A stretch of DNA of 64,000 nucleotides, taken from Microbulbifer sp. TB1203. Lineage in GTDB: Bacteria > Pseudomonadota > Gammaproteobacteria > Pseudomonadales > Cellvibrionaceae. The stretch lies in NCBI RefSeq assembly GCF_030997045.1, contig NZ_CP116899.1, positions 3,620,001 to 3,684,000 of the forward strand, written 5' to 3'. Below, in pieces: positions 52,425 through 60,726 of this stretch. The notes under the pieces are model-generated. The model was not told the origin of the DNA. It did no database searches and saw only the letters and a list, made by a program, of their open reading frames with translations. The position numbers and the translations under genes were made by a program. The stretch's first letter is position 1. Each line of letters begins with the position of its first letter.

Positions 52425-53312
52425 CTACCGCACCAATAGCCGTTCGGCCAGCCGTACAAGCTGGCGGGTGAGCTCCCCCAACAACTCGCCACCGTTGCGC
52501 CAGTGGTGCCAGTAGAGCGGCACATCCACCGGCCGCTCCGGCAACAGCTCGACCAGTTCGCCACGGGCCAACTCACCGGCCACCTGCAACTCCGGCACCA
52601 GCCCCCAACCGAAACCACCCGAGGTAAGGTGGACGAATCCCTCGGAAGACGGGCAGAGGTGATAGGCGAAACCACCCGCGACGCCCAGCGATTCCAGATA
52701 GCGATGCTGGAGAAAATCGTCCGGCCCGAAAACGATAGCCGGGCTGTGCGCCAGCGCGGCGGGCGTCACCCCGGCAGGAAAATGGCGGTCGATGAACGCC
52801 GGACTGGCCACCGCCCGGTAGCGCATGGCCCCCAGCGCGACACTGCGCGCGCCGGCCACCGGCCGCTCGGCGGCGCAGACGCAGGCCGCCACTTCACCGG
52901 CACGCATGCGTTTGAGCCCGACATCCTGATCCTCCACCACATGATCCAGCAACACCCGGTGCCCAGCGCAGAAATCGGCCACCGCCGGCGCCCACCAGGT
53001 CGCCAGGCTGTCGGCGTTGATCGCGACGCGCAGTCGCTCCGGCTGGCCGCCCTCGTCGAGCGCCGGGACCTGGCCCTGCAGGTCGCGCTCGAGCAGGCGT
53101 ACCTGCTGCACATGGTTGAGCAGTCGCCGGCCCAAGTCAGTGGGCTGCGGCGGTGTCGCCCGCACCAATACCGGCTGGCCGACCCGCGCCTCGAGCAGCT
53201 TGATCCGCTGCGATACCGCCGACTGCGACAGGCCCAGTACCAGCGCGGCCCGCTCGAAACCGGCCTGCTCCACCACGGCGGCGAGCGCGGAGAGCAGCTT
53301 GTAGTCGAACAT
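52425..53312 (-). CDS. argP: LysR-family regulator ArgP
   Basis: This 295-residue protein matches ArgP/IciA: the N-terminus FDYKLLSALAAVVEQAGFER and LGLSQSAVSQRIKLLEARVG, then VRATPPQPTDLGRRLL. ArgP activates the arginine/lysine exporter gene in response to basic amino acids. It is divergent from that exporter gene here, separated by 126 bp, as in E. coli and Pseudomonas. Confidence 0.92.
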   Translation of the reverse strand: MFDYKLLSALAAVVEQAGFERAALVLGLSQSAVSQRIKLLEARVGQPVLVRATPPQPTDLGRRLLNHVQQVRLLERDLQGQVPALDEGGQPERLRVAINADSLATWWAPAVADFCAGHRVLLDHVVEDQDVGLKRMRAGEVAACVCAAERPVAGARSVALGAMRYRAVASPAFIDRHFPAGVTPAALAHSPAIVFGPDDFLQHRYLESLGVAGGFAYHLCPSSEGFVHLTSGGFGWGLVPELQVAGELARGELVELLPERPVDVPLYWHHWRNGGELLGELTRQLVRLAERLLVR

Positions 53313-53438
53313 ATCGATTTTCCTAATGGGTAATCAGCAAGATTTGTTTTTCTTATATCACCTTCCGGTCCAGACTCGCCAGCATCACCACTGCCCGCCT
53401 CACCGCGTACCGGCAGGCCAACCCGGAGGAATATCGAT

Positions 53439-54041
53439 ATGTGGCAGAGCTACCTCAACGGACTGCTGTTGGGCGCCGGGCTGATCGTCGCCATCGGCGC
53501 GCAGAATGCCTTCGTGCTGGCGCAGAGCCTGCGCCGCGAACACCACCTGCCGGTGGCCGCGCTCTGCGTTTTGTGCGATGCGGTGCTGGTCTCCGCCGGC
53601 GTGTTCGGCCTGGCCGCGCTGCTGCTGAAGAGCCCAGCGCTGCTGGCGATGGCGCGCTGGGGCGGCGCGGCCTTCCTGCTCTGGTACGGACTCAAGGCCC
53701 TGCTCCGCGCCCTTCGCCCGCAGGGGCTCGAAGGGGCCGCGGAAGCCGGACCGCGCTCGCGTCGCGCGGTACTGCTCACCGCCTTGGCGGTGACCCTGCT
53801 CAACCCGCATGTCTATCTGGACACTGTGCTGCTGATCGGCTCCCTCGGCGCCCAACAGACCGAACCGGGCGCCTATGCGCTGGGCGCCGCCAGCGCATCG
53901 CTGACCTGGTTCTTCGGCCTCGCCCTCGGCGCCGCCTGGCTCTCGCCCTGGCTGGCGCGACCGGCGACTTGGCGCCTGCTCGATCTCGGTGTGGCCATCA
54001 TGATGTTCAGCGTGGCTGTGCGGTTGTTGTTCGGCCACTGA
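53439..54041 (+). CDS. argO: LysE/ArgO amino-acid exporter
   Basis: This 200-residue membrane exporter has the LysE-family N-terminus GLLLGAGLIVAIGAQNAFVL and five or six helices, with LLNPHVYLDTVLLIGSLGAQ in the middle. It probably exports arginine and/or lysine. The ATG follows a GGAGGAATAT ribosome binding site. The divergent argP gene is the likely activator. Confidence 0.93.
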   Translation: MWQSYLNGLLLGAGLIVAIGAQNAFVLAQSLRREHHLPVAALCVLCDAVLVSAGVFGLAALLLKSPALLAMARWGGAAFLLWYGLKALLRALRPQGLEGAAEAGPRSRRAVLLTALAVTLLNPHVYLDTVLLIGSLGAQQTEPGAYALGAASASLTWFFGLALGAAWLSPWLARPATWRLLDLGVAIMMFSVAVRLLFGH

Positions 54042-54089
54042 CCGAACTTAACGCCGATAGCCTTAACCCGGCACCCACGCGCTCTATGT

Positions 54090-54185
54090 GAGGCGAACTC
54101 AGTGACGCCATCCGCGGCACCGAGACGGACTACACCCGGCGTATCGACATGCGCCGCGCGGTATTCCTGCTCGCGGTGCCCACGA
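54090..54185 (+). pseudogene. Remnant of a MATE transporter N-terminus
   Basis: The bases translate as ELSDAIRGTETDYTRRIDMR followed by RAVFLLAVPT. This is the recognisable N-terminus of the larger MATE exporters (typically REAIRGxxxDYTxGxIxRAI). The reading stops being similar directly after that, where the sequence changes. It marks the core-chromosome side of the cassette array border. Confidence 0.5.
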
Positions 54186-54204
54186 TGCCAGATCAATGGA
54201 CACA

Positions 54205-54245
54205 CCGGCAGCTAAGCGGCGCGTTTTCTAGCGTCCGCTTGAGGT
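54205..54245 (-). other. Degenerate terminal attC-like hairpin
   Basis: On the minus strand CAAGCGGACGC and GCGCCGCTTAGCTG form the imperfect stem seen in attC sites, but the outer TAAC/GTTA cores are lost. It lies just after the last cassette gene (54269-54769) and would be the distal end of the array. Read on the plus strand it also looks like a hairpin before a T-run. Confidence 0.4.
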
Positions 54246-54268
54246 TTTTTCCGCGGTTCAAAGTGATA

Positions 54269-54769
54269 CTAAGAGTCATGGCCACGATCCTGCAAAAACT
54301 CCAACAAATAACCATGACCACCTAAGTACGAGGATACGCGAATTACCTTACCGCTTTTGAATTTGAGTACATACCAATAACACCAACCGTTAAAATTTAT
54401 TGATTCAAGATCATCCCATTTCTCATTCTTTTTTCCGGTCCAAGGCGTTGAGAAGTAAATTGAAGTGTCATCATAAGAGCCTTTAACAAAGAACCCTTCA
54501 GCTAACGTGTAAATAGCACCCACACCAAAACCAATGGTTAAACCAATAAGAGCTGTTGTTTCTCCAGGTTTATCAATCTGATAGTTTCCAGTTAAAAATA
54601 CGACAAACGGAACCGCCGAGAATAGTAAGCACACTAGACCCAATCCTTTCATAAACAATCCAAATTTTAATTCGCCTTCCTGCGCAGCGTAGGTAGCTCT
54701 TTTCGTAAAGTAAGTAATCACAAAAACTGTTATTGCGCCGGTGATTAAACCTTGCCAGTTGATATCCAT
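54269..54769 (-). CDS. Cassette-encoded membrane protein
   Basis: This 166-residue hypothetical protein has three predicted membrane helices (near 7-22, 42-60 and 74-92) and a soluble C-terminal domain with strand-like segments. No family was recognised. It is AT-rich relative to the core and sits between two attC-like sites, so it is read as a gene cassette. Confidence 0.6.
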   Translation of the reverse strand: MDINWQGLITGAITVFVITYFTKRATYAAQEGELKFGLFMKGLGLVCLLFSAVPFVVFLTGNYQIDKPGETTALIGLTIGFGVGAIYTLAEGFFVKGSYDDTSIYFSTPWTGKKNEKWDDLESINFNGWCYWYVLKFKSGKVIRVSSYLGGHGYLLEFLQDRGHDS

Positions 54770-54784
54770 GCTACTCCTGATTGA

Positions 54785-54855
54785 TTTCTAACTCGGAATT
54801 AATCGGTGGCCATTGCGTCAGCAGTGGGCGTCCGGTTGAACAATTGGTTAAGGGG
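54785..54855 (-). other. attC-like recombination site
   Basis: On the minus strand CTTAACCAATTGTTCAACCG is followed by GACGCC and, after a short centre, by GGCCACCGATTAATTCCGAG and TTAGAA. The order and spacing match the aadA attC (CTAAC-L''-GACGCC... L'-GTTAG). It separates the PTP cassette from the membrane-protein cassette. Confidence 0.6.
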
Positions 54856-54861
54856 AGCTGA

Positions 54862-55191
54862 TCATTGAAGTTCGAGACAAGCACCTACAGTTTCCTTCAA
54901 AGTTTCAACAAGTTCTGGGTCCATATATTTGTACTCGTCGGGAATTTCCAGCACATGAATAGGCTTGTGATCTAAAAGACAAGTGAATTCTGTCACCAGC
55001 CTATTTTTATGCTTCTGCTCCATCACAACAATAATATCAGCCCAGCGAATGTCCGCTTGGCTGACTGTTCTCCGAGCCTTTGGGCTTGTACCCGCAGACC
55101 GAACACTTATGTTTGGCTGTTTACGCCACACAGCTTCGGCCGTTGGACTTCGCCACTGATTACGGCTGCAGATAAACAATACTTTGCTCAT
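54862..55191 (-). CDS. Low-molecular-weight protein tyrosine phosphatase family
   Basis: This 109-residue protein begins SKVLFICSRNQWRSPTAEAV, with the phosphatase P-loop C-x5-R (Cys8, Arg14) in which the usual second cysteine is replaced by tryptophan. A likely general acid is in YMDPELVETL. It is shorter than classical LMW-PTP (about 150). The ATG at 55191 is preferred to the longer frame, which covers the 30-aa reading frame upstream. Similar small phosphatases are common in cassette arrays and phage regions. Confidence 0.8.
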   Translation of the reverse strand: MSKVLFICSRNQWRSPTAEAVWRKQPNISVRSAGTSPKARRTVSQADIRWADIIVVMEQKHKNRLVTEFTCLLDHKPIHVLEIPDEYKYMDPELVETLKETVGACLELQ

Positions 55192-55195
55192 GGTG

Positions 55196-55288
55196 CTATT
55201 TACCTTCCAGAGACTTGCGCACTGTCTTCGCCGGATTGTCGATTCCGAGCCATTTGGCAAGAATAAGCTTCTCCCAGCGAATATACAT
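55196..55288 (-). CDS. 30-residue basic peptide upstream of the phosphatase
   Basis: A complete small frame starts MYIRWEKLILAKWLGIDNPA and ends KSLEGK. It has a strong ribosome binding site (GGAGG) just before the ATG and its stop is 4 nt before the phosphatase ATG. This arrangement suggests translational coupling, possibly with a regulatory or antitoxin-like role. No relative was recognised. Confidence 0.4.
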   Translation of the reverse strand: MYIRWEKLILAKWLGIDNPAKTVRKSLEGK

Positions 55289-55299
55289 TAGCCTCCAAT

Positions 55300-55392
55300 T
55301 TTTTCAGACTTTTCTTAATTTGTGTGCTTTTTGCACGATAATGGGAGCGCAGCGACCGTGCACAAAGTAAGGCGTCGGCTGCAGCACCTCGT
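55300..55392 (-). other. Degenerate attC-like site
   Basis: The stop codon of the 88-aa gene lies in GTAACGAGGTGCTGCAGCCG, followed by GACGCC and a hairpin with the apical GGTCGCTGCGCTCCC also found in the attC sites at 60.66 and 62.04 kb. The expected outer GTTA core is missing, so the site looks decayed. Confidence 0.5.
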
Positions 55393-55658
55393 TACATTTT
55401 GATGAGTGCACGAACCTTCTCCACTAACGCCGCTGGTTCTGAATGCAAAGCTATGCTTTCCAGTGCCTCACTAACGACCTCCGCATTGTTGAGATCTATA
55501 GGGTACAAGAAATTGGTAAGGTAAACGCCATCCTCTCTAACCTCAGCCATTTCTTCCTTTGAAAGAACATCTGCACCAACCCATACCGGGTATCTACCAG
55601 TAAGGATTATTTCCTTAAGCTCTTTAAAGCCTTCTTTTGTTGCTACAAATATGACCAT
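55392..55658 (-). CDS. Cassette-encoded 88-aa protein
   Basis: This protein starts VIFVATKEGFKELKEIILTG and is acidic and probably alpha/beta. No family was recognised. Its start lies only a few bases after the end of the outer group II intron, and its stop codon falls in the attC-like site downstream. It could be an antitoxin or immunity-like protein, but nothing shows this directly. Confidence 0.6.
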   Translation of the reverse strand: MVIFVATKEGFKELKEIILTGRYPVWVGADVLSKEEMAEVREDGVYLTNFLYPIDLNNAEVVSEALESIALHSEPAALVEKVRALIKM

Positions 55659-55704
55659 AGAAATTTCTCGCCGTAGGAACCCCGGTCACCCAAGGCCCCC
55701 GGCA

Positions 55705-55739
55705 CAGTCCCGGACGTGCGGTTTTCCCGCATCCGGTTC
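55705..55739 (-). ncRNA. Domain V of the outer group II intron
   Basis: GAACCGGATGCGGGAAAACC then GCACGTCCGGGACTG folds into the short conserved hairpin with GAAA tetraloop that forms the catalytic core of group II introns. It lies 32 nt after the stop of the outer reverse transcriptase gene. Confidence 0.8.
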
Positions 55740-55770
55740 CTCGGTTGTACTCGCTTTCGCGACGGGCTAC

Positions 55771-56315
55771 TCATGCATACACCAATCGCTTCCTTGCCCA
55801 TGGCCTGATGACTGGCTTCGGGATACATAAGCGTGCAAGCGCCCGCTTGAACTGCGGCCAGGTAAAGCTGCGGCGCTTTCCTCCCCGCCGATTCAGCCAT
55901 TTGAACACCTGTCCAAGGACTTCTCGGTAGAAGCGGTAGAGCCCCTTTTGATTACCTGTAATGCCGTAGTAGTTGTAGTGTCCCTGTAATCGCCGTTTCA
56001 GTCCAGCCACGAAGGCGTGGCCGGGGAGGTTGCGATTTCTCTTGATCCAGTCCCTTATGCGCTGCTCGGCAGCCTGTTGTTTCTTCGGCGCCGTGCGTCG
56101 CTGGATTTGGGGCATTCCGCACCGGTTCCAGCCCCACCAGAGTTCGAAGCCGAGGAAGCTGATCCTTGATTCGCTCTGGTGACCGGCGTGGAAGCGGCTG
56201 AAGCGACAGATCCGTGTCTTCTCCTGCGCTATGGCCAGATGGAACTTTGCCAGCCTCTTCGGCAGCTCTCGGTAGAAGGCGTCTGCGTCTACCTTGTACT
56301 GGAAGGCGCAGACGA
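55771..56315 (-). CDS. Outer intron reverse transcriptase, C-terminal half
   Basis: This segment continues the outer RT directly after YADD: FVCAFQYKVDADAFYRELPK, then ISFLGFELWWG (the RT-7 block) and a maturase domain with RDWIKRNRNL and LQGHYNYYGITGNQ. It has no start of its own; the first base at 56315 completes the split codon left at 58185. Together with the N-terminal half it makes 443 residues. No HNH endonuclease domain is present. Confidence 0.85.
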
Positions 56316-56353
56316 GTCGAGTCGCCCCGGGGACCCTCCCCCCGAGGCGCTCA

Positions 56354-56389
56354 CAGAACCGGACGTGAACGTCTCCGCTCATCCGGCTC
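56354..56389 (-). ncRNA. Domain V of the inner group II intron
   Basis: GAGCCGGATGAGCGGAGACG then TTCACGTCCGGTTCTG forms the conserved catalytic hairpin. It is positioned 4 nt after the stop of the inner RT gene and about 38 nt before the 3' splice site, as expected. Confidence 0.85.
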
Positions 56390-56392
56390 CTC

Positions 56393-57637
56393 CTACCCAG
56401 CCTGTCCATGTAATAAACGCCAATGGGCAAACAACCCCGGCTGTCTGCGCGCAATACGCTCCAACCAGTGGGTTGCTCGCCTCCTGTGGCCCCGCAGTCT
56501 TTTGAACTTGCGAGTTGCCCAAATTACGAGCCTACGGTCAATCCGCCGGAGGGTTGTATACAGCGCTGACTTGTAAAATGCGCTGTAGTAATTGATCCAG
56601 CCGCGGATCACCGCGTTGAACATCCTTGCCAAGTCTTCCAGTGACTTGTCGCTGCGCAGATGCAGTTTCCAGCTGCGTACTTCCTGCCGGATTGCTTTCG
56701 CCGCTTTGTTGCTGATCGCCGGACTGAAGTTGATGAAGAACTTTCCCTTCCGATTTTTCGATCTTCTCGGGCGAAAGGTGTAACCCAGAAAATCGAAACT
56801 GGTGGCGGGATAGTCCAGACGTCGATCGTCGTCTTTGCAGTAGACAATCTTGGTCTTCTCCGGATGAAGTTCCAGTCCACAATCTGCAAAGCGCTGTTCC
56901 AGCGCATTTTTCAGATGTTCGGCCTGCTTCCGTGTGCGGCAGTGACAAACACTATCATCGGCGTACCGCTCGAAGGGAATGCTCGGATAGTGCCTTTGCA
57001 TCCACGCATCGAAGGTATGGTGCAAGAACAGGTTCGCCAGCAGAGGACTGACCACACCCCCTTGCGGGGTGCCCTTGGTCCTCTCCTGTAATGCCCCACC
57101 ATTCAGTTGCACCGGGGCTGTCAGCCATCGCTCGATGTAGAGCAGCACCCATTTGTCTTGGGTGTGGTGGCGCACCGCTCGCATCAAGAGTTCATGATCG
57201 ATGTTATCGAAGAAACCCCTGATATCCAGATCAACGACCCAGTCGTTGCGCCAGCAGCGCTTGCGCGCCTGTCCAATCGCCTGACGGGCTGACTTGCCCG
57301 GCCGATAGCCGTAGGAGTCCGGATGAAAATGACGTTCCAGGTCCGGCTCCAGGGCTTGTTTGACTACCATTTGGGCAACCCGGTCCGCAACCGTTGGAAT
57401 TCCCAGTGGACGAACACCACCGTCCGCCTTGGGAATCTCCACGCGTTTGACCGGTGGGGGTATGTAGCTACCAGACGCCAGTCGATTCCAGAGTTTATAG
57501 AGATTGCCTTCCAGCTTCTCTTCAAACATCTCCAGGGTCTGACCGTCTACGCCTTCCCCGCCCTTATTGGCCTTGACTCGTTTGTAGGCTTCCCACACCT
57601 GACGTTTAGTGATAGGAAATGACTTCGCCTGATTCAA
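56393..57637 (-). CDS. ltrA: Inner intron reverse transcriptase/maturase
   Basis: This complete 414-residue protein promotes splicing and mobility of the inner intron. RT motifs in order: PIPKADGG-like VEIPKADGGVRPLGIPTVAD, DLERHFHPDSYGYRPGKSAR, VVDLDIRGFFDNIDHELL, KGTPQGGVVSPLLANLFLHH and the catalytic FERYADDSV. The maturase (GIIM) block RGWINYYSAFYKSALYTTLR follows. No endonuclease domain is seen at the C-terminus. All catalytic residues are intact, so the inner intron could still be active. Confidence 0.93.
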   Translation of the reverse strand: MNQAKSFPITKRQVWEAYKRVKANKGGEGVDGQTLEMFEEKLEGNLYKLWNRLASGSYIPPPVKRVEIPKADGGVRPLGIPTVADRVAQMVVKQALEPDLERHFHPDSYGYRPGKSARQAIGQARKRCWRNDWVVDLDIRGFFDNIDHELLMRAVRHHTQDKWVLLYIERWLTAPVQLNGGALQERTKGTPQGGVVSPLLANLFLHHTFDAWMQRHYPSIPFERYADDSVCHCRTRKQAEHLKNALEQRFADCGLELHPEKTKIVYCKDDDRRLDYPATSFDFLGYTFRPRRSKNRKGKFFINFSPAISNKAAKAIRQEVRSWKLHLRSDKSLEDLARMFNAVIRGWINYYSAFYKSALYTTLRRIDRRLVIWATRKFKRLRGHRRRATHWLERIARRQPGLFAHWRLLHGQAG

Positions 57638-58184
57638 GAGTGTCCTCCCATTGCTGGTTGCACTCTTGTCTCAGGCTGGATAGGGCAACCCCTTCGCTCC
57701 AGCTCCATTACAGAGCCTTCCTCACTACTACAGGTTGCTCCGCCCCTGTACCCCGCATTGGTACTCAGATACTCGTGGGGCTTCCACTTGCATCGCTCCC
57801 TTAGCATCGGGGTGACAGGTTCCCACGTTCCACACAAGAGCCTGAGCCGTGTTCTCGCCGCCTTTATGCCGGACGCCGCCTGGGCAGTAGACAGGTTTCT
57901 CCCAGACTTATCCCGGGTTAACGACTTCCCCCCGGTTTTGACGTCGTCCCTACGCTTTCGACACGTCATCAGCGGTTCACTTGCGTTCGACTTCACGGCC
58001 CTTACCTGACCGGTTCTTGACCGGCCTTTTCCATACTCGCTCACTACCACACCTTTTAAGTGCAGCAGCAGTAGGTGGTTTGAAGCCTCCGCCTGCACGG
58101 CGGCTCCGAGGGGCCCGCCCTCATCTCTTGTGCAGCACGGCTGCACGGAGGATTCACATCCTCCAGTGCGCCTTCGTGGCGCAC

Positions 58185-58971
58185 AGTCGTCCGCGTAGCG
58201 GCAGATAATCGCCCGCCCTGCACATCCGGGCTTCACGACTTTCTCGAACCAGAGGTCGAGGGCGTAGTAAAGGTAGATGTTGGCCAGGATGGGGCTGATA
58301 ATGCCGCCTTGCGGGCTGCCCGTTTCCGGGTGGAGGACTTGTCCGTCTGTGTCGAGTATGCCGGCTTTGAGCCATTTGCGGATCAGGCGCAGGAAGGCTT
58401 TGTCATCCACACGCTGTTCGAGCATGGTGATGAGCCAGTCGTGGTCCAGGTGGTCGAAGAAGCCTTTGATGTCGGCTTCGACGAGGTAACCGTAACTGCC
58501 GTATTGGAGGTTGAAGGTGAGGTCTTCTATGGCCTCTTTCGGACTCCGCCTCGGTCGGTATCCGTAGCTGCTCTGGATGAAGTCTTGCTCGTAGATGGCG
58601 TTGAGCAGTTTGGCTGCCGCCCGCTGGACGAGTTTGTCTTCGAGCGCCGGGATGCCGAGGGGCCTCTCTTTGCCTTTGCCCTTTGGGATCATCACGCGCC
58701 GCACCAGTCGGGCACGGTAGCGTTTGTGTTTCAGGCGCTCCACCAGGTCCTTCAGCCGTTCCTCCAGTCCGTTGGCGTAGTCATGGTAGGTGACTTCGTC
58801 CACGCCCTTGGCGGCCTTCGGATTGAGTTCTCGAAAGCTGCGCCGCAGGAGGTCCAGGTTGATTTCCCGATAGAGATTCCTGAATCGGTGGTGTTTGCAG
58901 GCGCGTGCCCGCATGGCTATTCCCCGCAGTGAGGTTGACTCAAAGTATTCCGATCCTGCTGTGTCCGGCAT
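58185..58971 (-). CDS. Outer intron reverse transcriptase, N-terminal half
   Basis: This is the first part of the outer intron RT, which differs clearly from the inner one. It shows VMIPKGKGKERPLGIPALED, QSSYGYRPRRSPKEAIEDLT, VEADIKGFFDHLDHDWLITM and GSPQGGIISPILANIYLYYA, and reaches CRYADD, where the inner intron begins after the first base of the next codon. Read without splicing, the frame continues into intron sequence as nonsense. The start could also be the ATG at 58914 (MRARACKHHRFRNLY). Confidence 0.85.
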
Positions 58972-59537
58972 GAGTTTCCTTTACGGGCTACGTACTTCCG
59001 TCAGGTCCTTCCCCATGTAAACGGCTTTCCCGTTCTCGGAGTACTATGCCTGATAAGACACCCCTCGGCATACGGCCTTTACAGGCCTGCCCGGTCGCTC
59101 CTTGTTCCATGATTCCATCCGAGCCCACACCGTGTCCGGGCTCCTCACCCTTCCGTGTCCCAACTCTGTCAATGTCATCACGTCACTTCGTACCGGGAGC
59201 TTTTGGGGCTTCCTGGGTTCCTCGTCGTATCTCTTCCAGCATGCCACGGCCTATACTCCGGAGGCCCTCCACATCCTTGCCATTAACGGATGCTTTGTGT
59301 TGCCTTCGAGTGCGTTAAAGCCCTCGGCGACCTCGACGACGTTTCGAAGCTGTAACAGCTCTTCAGGGAGCGCGATCTCCCCTACGGCCTACTGGATTCT
59401 CTGTGTACGCTTACCTCATAATATTGTTCGCAGTTACCTGCTCCGCAATGAGATCAACACTCGATACGGGTGGGCGGCTAGCCCCTTACCCGGCAGGGAC
59501 TTTCACCCTGCAAGATACGCCGGGCTTCGCCCAGCGC

Positions 59538-59600
59538 GATAACGCCCGCGTAATAGGCGCGAGCCTGCGAGCGTCCTGATTGACGCGTTTGTTATGTGAC
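59538..59600 (-). other. attC site next to the outer intron
   Basis: On the minus strand ACATAACAAACGCGTCAATC, then AGGACGC, a short GC-rich centre, then TACGCGGGCGTTATC. The outer TAACAAACGC and GCGGGCGTTAT parts match the Vibrio VCR ends. The outer group II intron starts immediately after GTTATC. The 146 bases between the 185-aa gene and this site hold nothing else recognisable. Confidence 0.7.
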
Positions 59601-59746
59601 ATTTGCAAGAATCACATAACCTATGCAAACATATAAACTGACCCAATCTCTGCTATTTGGCTCACTAGCATTTGTTGCATATTCCATTCAGCTACAATTG
59701 AGGAAACTTGGAATGGACTCCTTGCTATTGATTGCTTATTTTATCT

Positions 59747-60304
59747 CTATAGGCCGTATAAATCCCTAATGCTATTGGTGTCCATCCAGTCCAGTGGCGA
59801 CCTGTTCTTTCGGACTTTTCGCATTAGTTCATACTTGAAACTTCTTGAGCTTAGACCTTGCCCAGTAGATATCTGTTGTCTATTTAGCTCTTTCATGAAT
59901 TCAACAGCGAAGTCCTGGCAATTGTATAGTTGTGTACCGGTCCAATCACCTCGCGCTGTTGATACAGTCACCAAACATTCAACCATTTGGCCCAGCGTCG
60001 CGTTATGTATTTGTACGGGGTCAGTCTCGGCGGTGACCTGTGGAATGCCTGCGCCATAGATTATCCGGTACCCATGCACAGTGAGATCAATTTTTACGCA
60101 GAGCCCTTCATTACCCTCTAAAAACAGTTCCCAGTGACCATCTTCAACGTCAGCGCGTCGAACGATTGTCAATCTTGTAATGTTTTTTTGTACTGCAGCA
60201 TGACCTATTGACAGCTCAAGCGTACCGATAACACTTAGCACCGCACCCGGGTTCCAAGTTACGTTGGGGTCTCCTGTCACTAAGTTCTTTATTATGATTG
60301 ACAT
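59747..60304 (-). CDS. Cassette-encoded 185-aa protein with an NCxxFA motif
   Basis: This hypothetical protein starts SIIIKNLVTGDPNVTWNPGA. Near residue 130 it has QLYNCQDFAVEFMKEL, which resembles the cysteine motif (NCxxFA) of papain-like LRAT/PPPDE-type folds; a histidine at HGYRI or GHAAV might partner it. The N-terminal half looks beta-rich. No family could be named. Confidence 0.55.
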   Translation of the reverse strand: MSIIIKNLVTGDPNVTWNPGAVLSVIGTLELSIGHAAVQKNITRLTIVRRADVEDGHWELFLEGNEGLCVKIDLTVHGYRIIYGAGIPQVTAETDPVQIHNATLGQMVECLVTVSTARGDWTGTQLYNCQDFAVEFMKELNRQQISTGQGLSSRSFKYELMRKVRKNRSPLDWMDTNSIRDLYGL

Positions 60305-60447
60305 TATGAATGCTCCTTCCTTGATTCTAAGATTTAGGTTTTGAATCTACCACCAGTAAAGGGCAAGGTATTTATGCTTTTTCAACAAGTACCTGCCCCG
60401 TATTGCTCATTTTCATATAAATACTTCAATAGGATAATCACATAACG

Positions 60448-60612
60448 AGGCTGTAGAAAAACTCCAGCCCCTTCCTTCTGGTTGTATTTTGCCCAGCAAA
60501 TCGCGTTCCTACGTGAATTCTGGTCCTGTTTTGCATGGTGAAAAGCATTTCAGAGCACTCTCCGCACGAAAAATTTGCCACTTCAAGAAGTGCTCGAGTT
60601 TTTCTACAGCCT
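60448..60612 (-). mobile_element. 165-bp attC-associated MITE, copy A
   Basis: The ends AGGCTGTAGAAAAACTC and GAGTTTTTCTACAGCCT are 17-bp perfect terminal inverted repeats. The interior is almost identical to copies B and C. CGTT flanks both ends on the minus strand, suggesting a 4-bp target duplication inside the attC core. No coding capacity. Confidence 0.9.
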
Positions 60613-60726
60613 GAACGTCGCGCTCACCGGCGGACAATGCTAAGCACCTTTGTGCGAAAATGGGAGCGCAGCGACCAGCACAAAGGTGCTTAGCGTTGGC
60701 CGTCCGGTGCAGCGCTTGGTTAGGGC
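60613..60726 (-). other. attC site of the GNAT cassette
   Basis: On the minus strand the stop TAA of the GNAT gene lies in CCCTAACCAAGCGCTGCACC, followed by GGACGGCC. A long hairpin of GCTAAGCACCTTTGTGC and its complement encloses GGTCGCTGCGCTCCC. The distal arm ends GCGACGTT, where the MITE begins; the core is completed after the MITE as CGTTATG. Confidence 0.75.

Larger units (their letters stand above)
56316..58184 (-). mobile_element. Inner group II intron (1869 nt) inside the outer RT gene
   Basis: The minus-strand boundaries are precise. The 5' end is GTGCGCCACGAAGGCGCACT, directly after the codons for YADD plus one base. The 3' end is ...CGACTCGAC, followed by TCGTCTGCGCC. Removing 58184-56316 rejoins 787 and 545 nt into 1332 nt, exactly 444 codons, and recreates YADDFVCAFQY. 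A domain V lies at 56354-56389. The element has its own intact reverse transcriptase gene. Confidence 0.9.
55664..59537 (-). mobile_element. Outer group II intron, interrupted by an inner intron (twintron)
   Basis: The minus strand shows a group II intron. Its 5' part begins close to GCGCTGGGCGAAGCCCGGCG, just after the core of an attC site. The reverse transcriptase starts at 58971, and domain V lies at 55705-55739. The coding region is split by an inner intron (58184 to 56316). Without the insert the element would be about 2.0 kb. The 5' end does not show the usual GTGYG, so the ends are approximate within about 10 bp. The element separates an attC site from the start of an 88-aa cassette gene. 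Confidence 0.8.
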
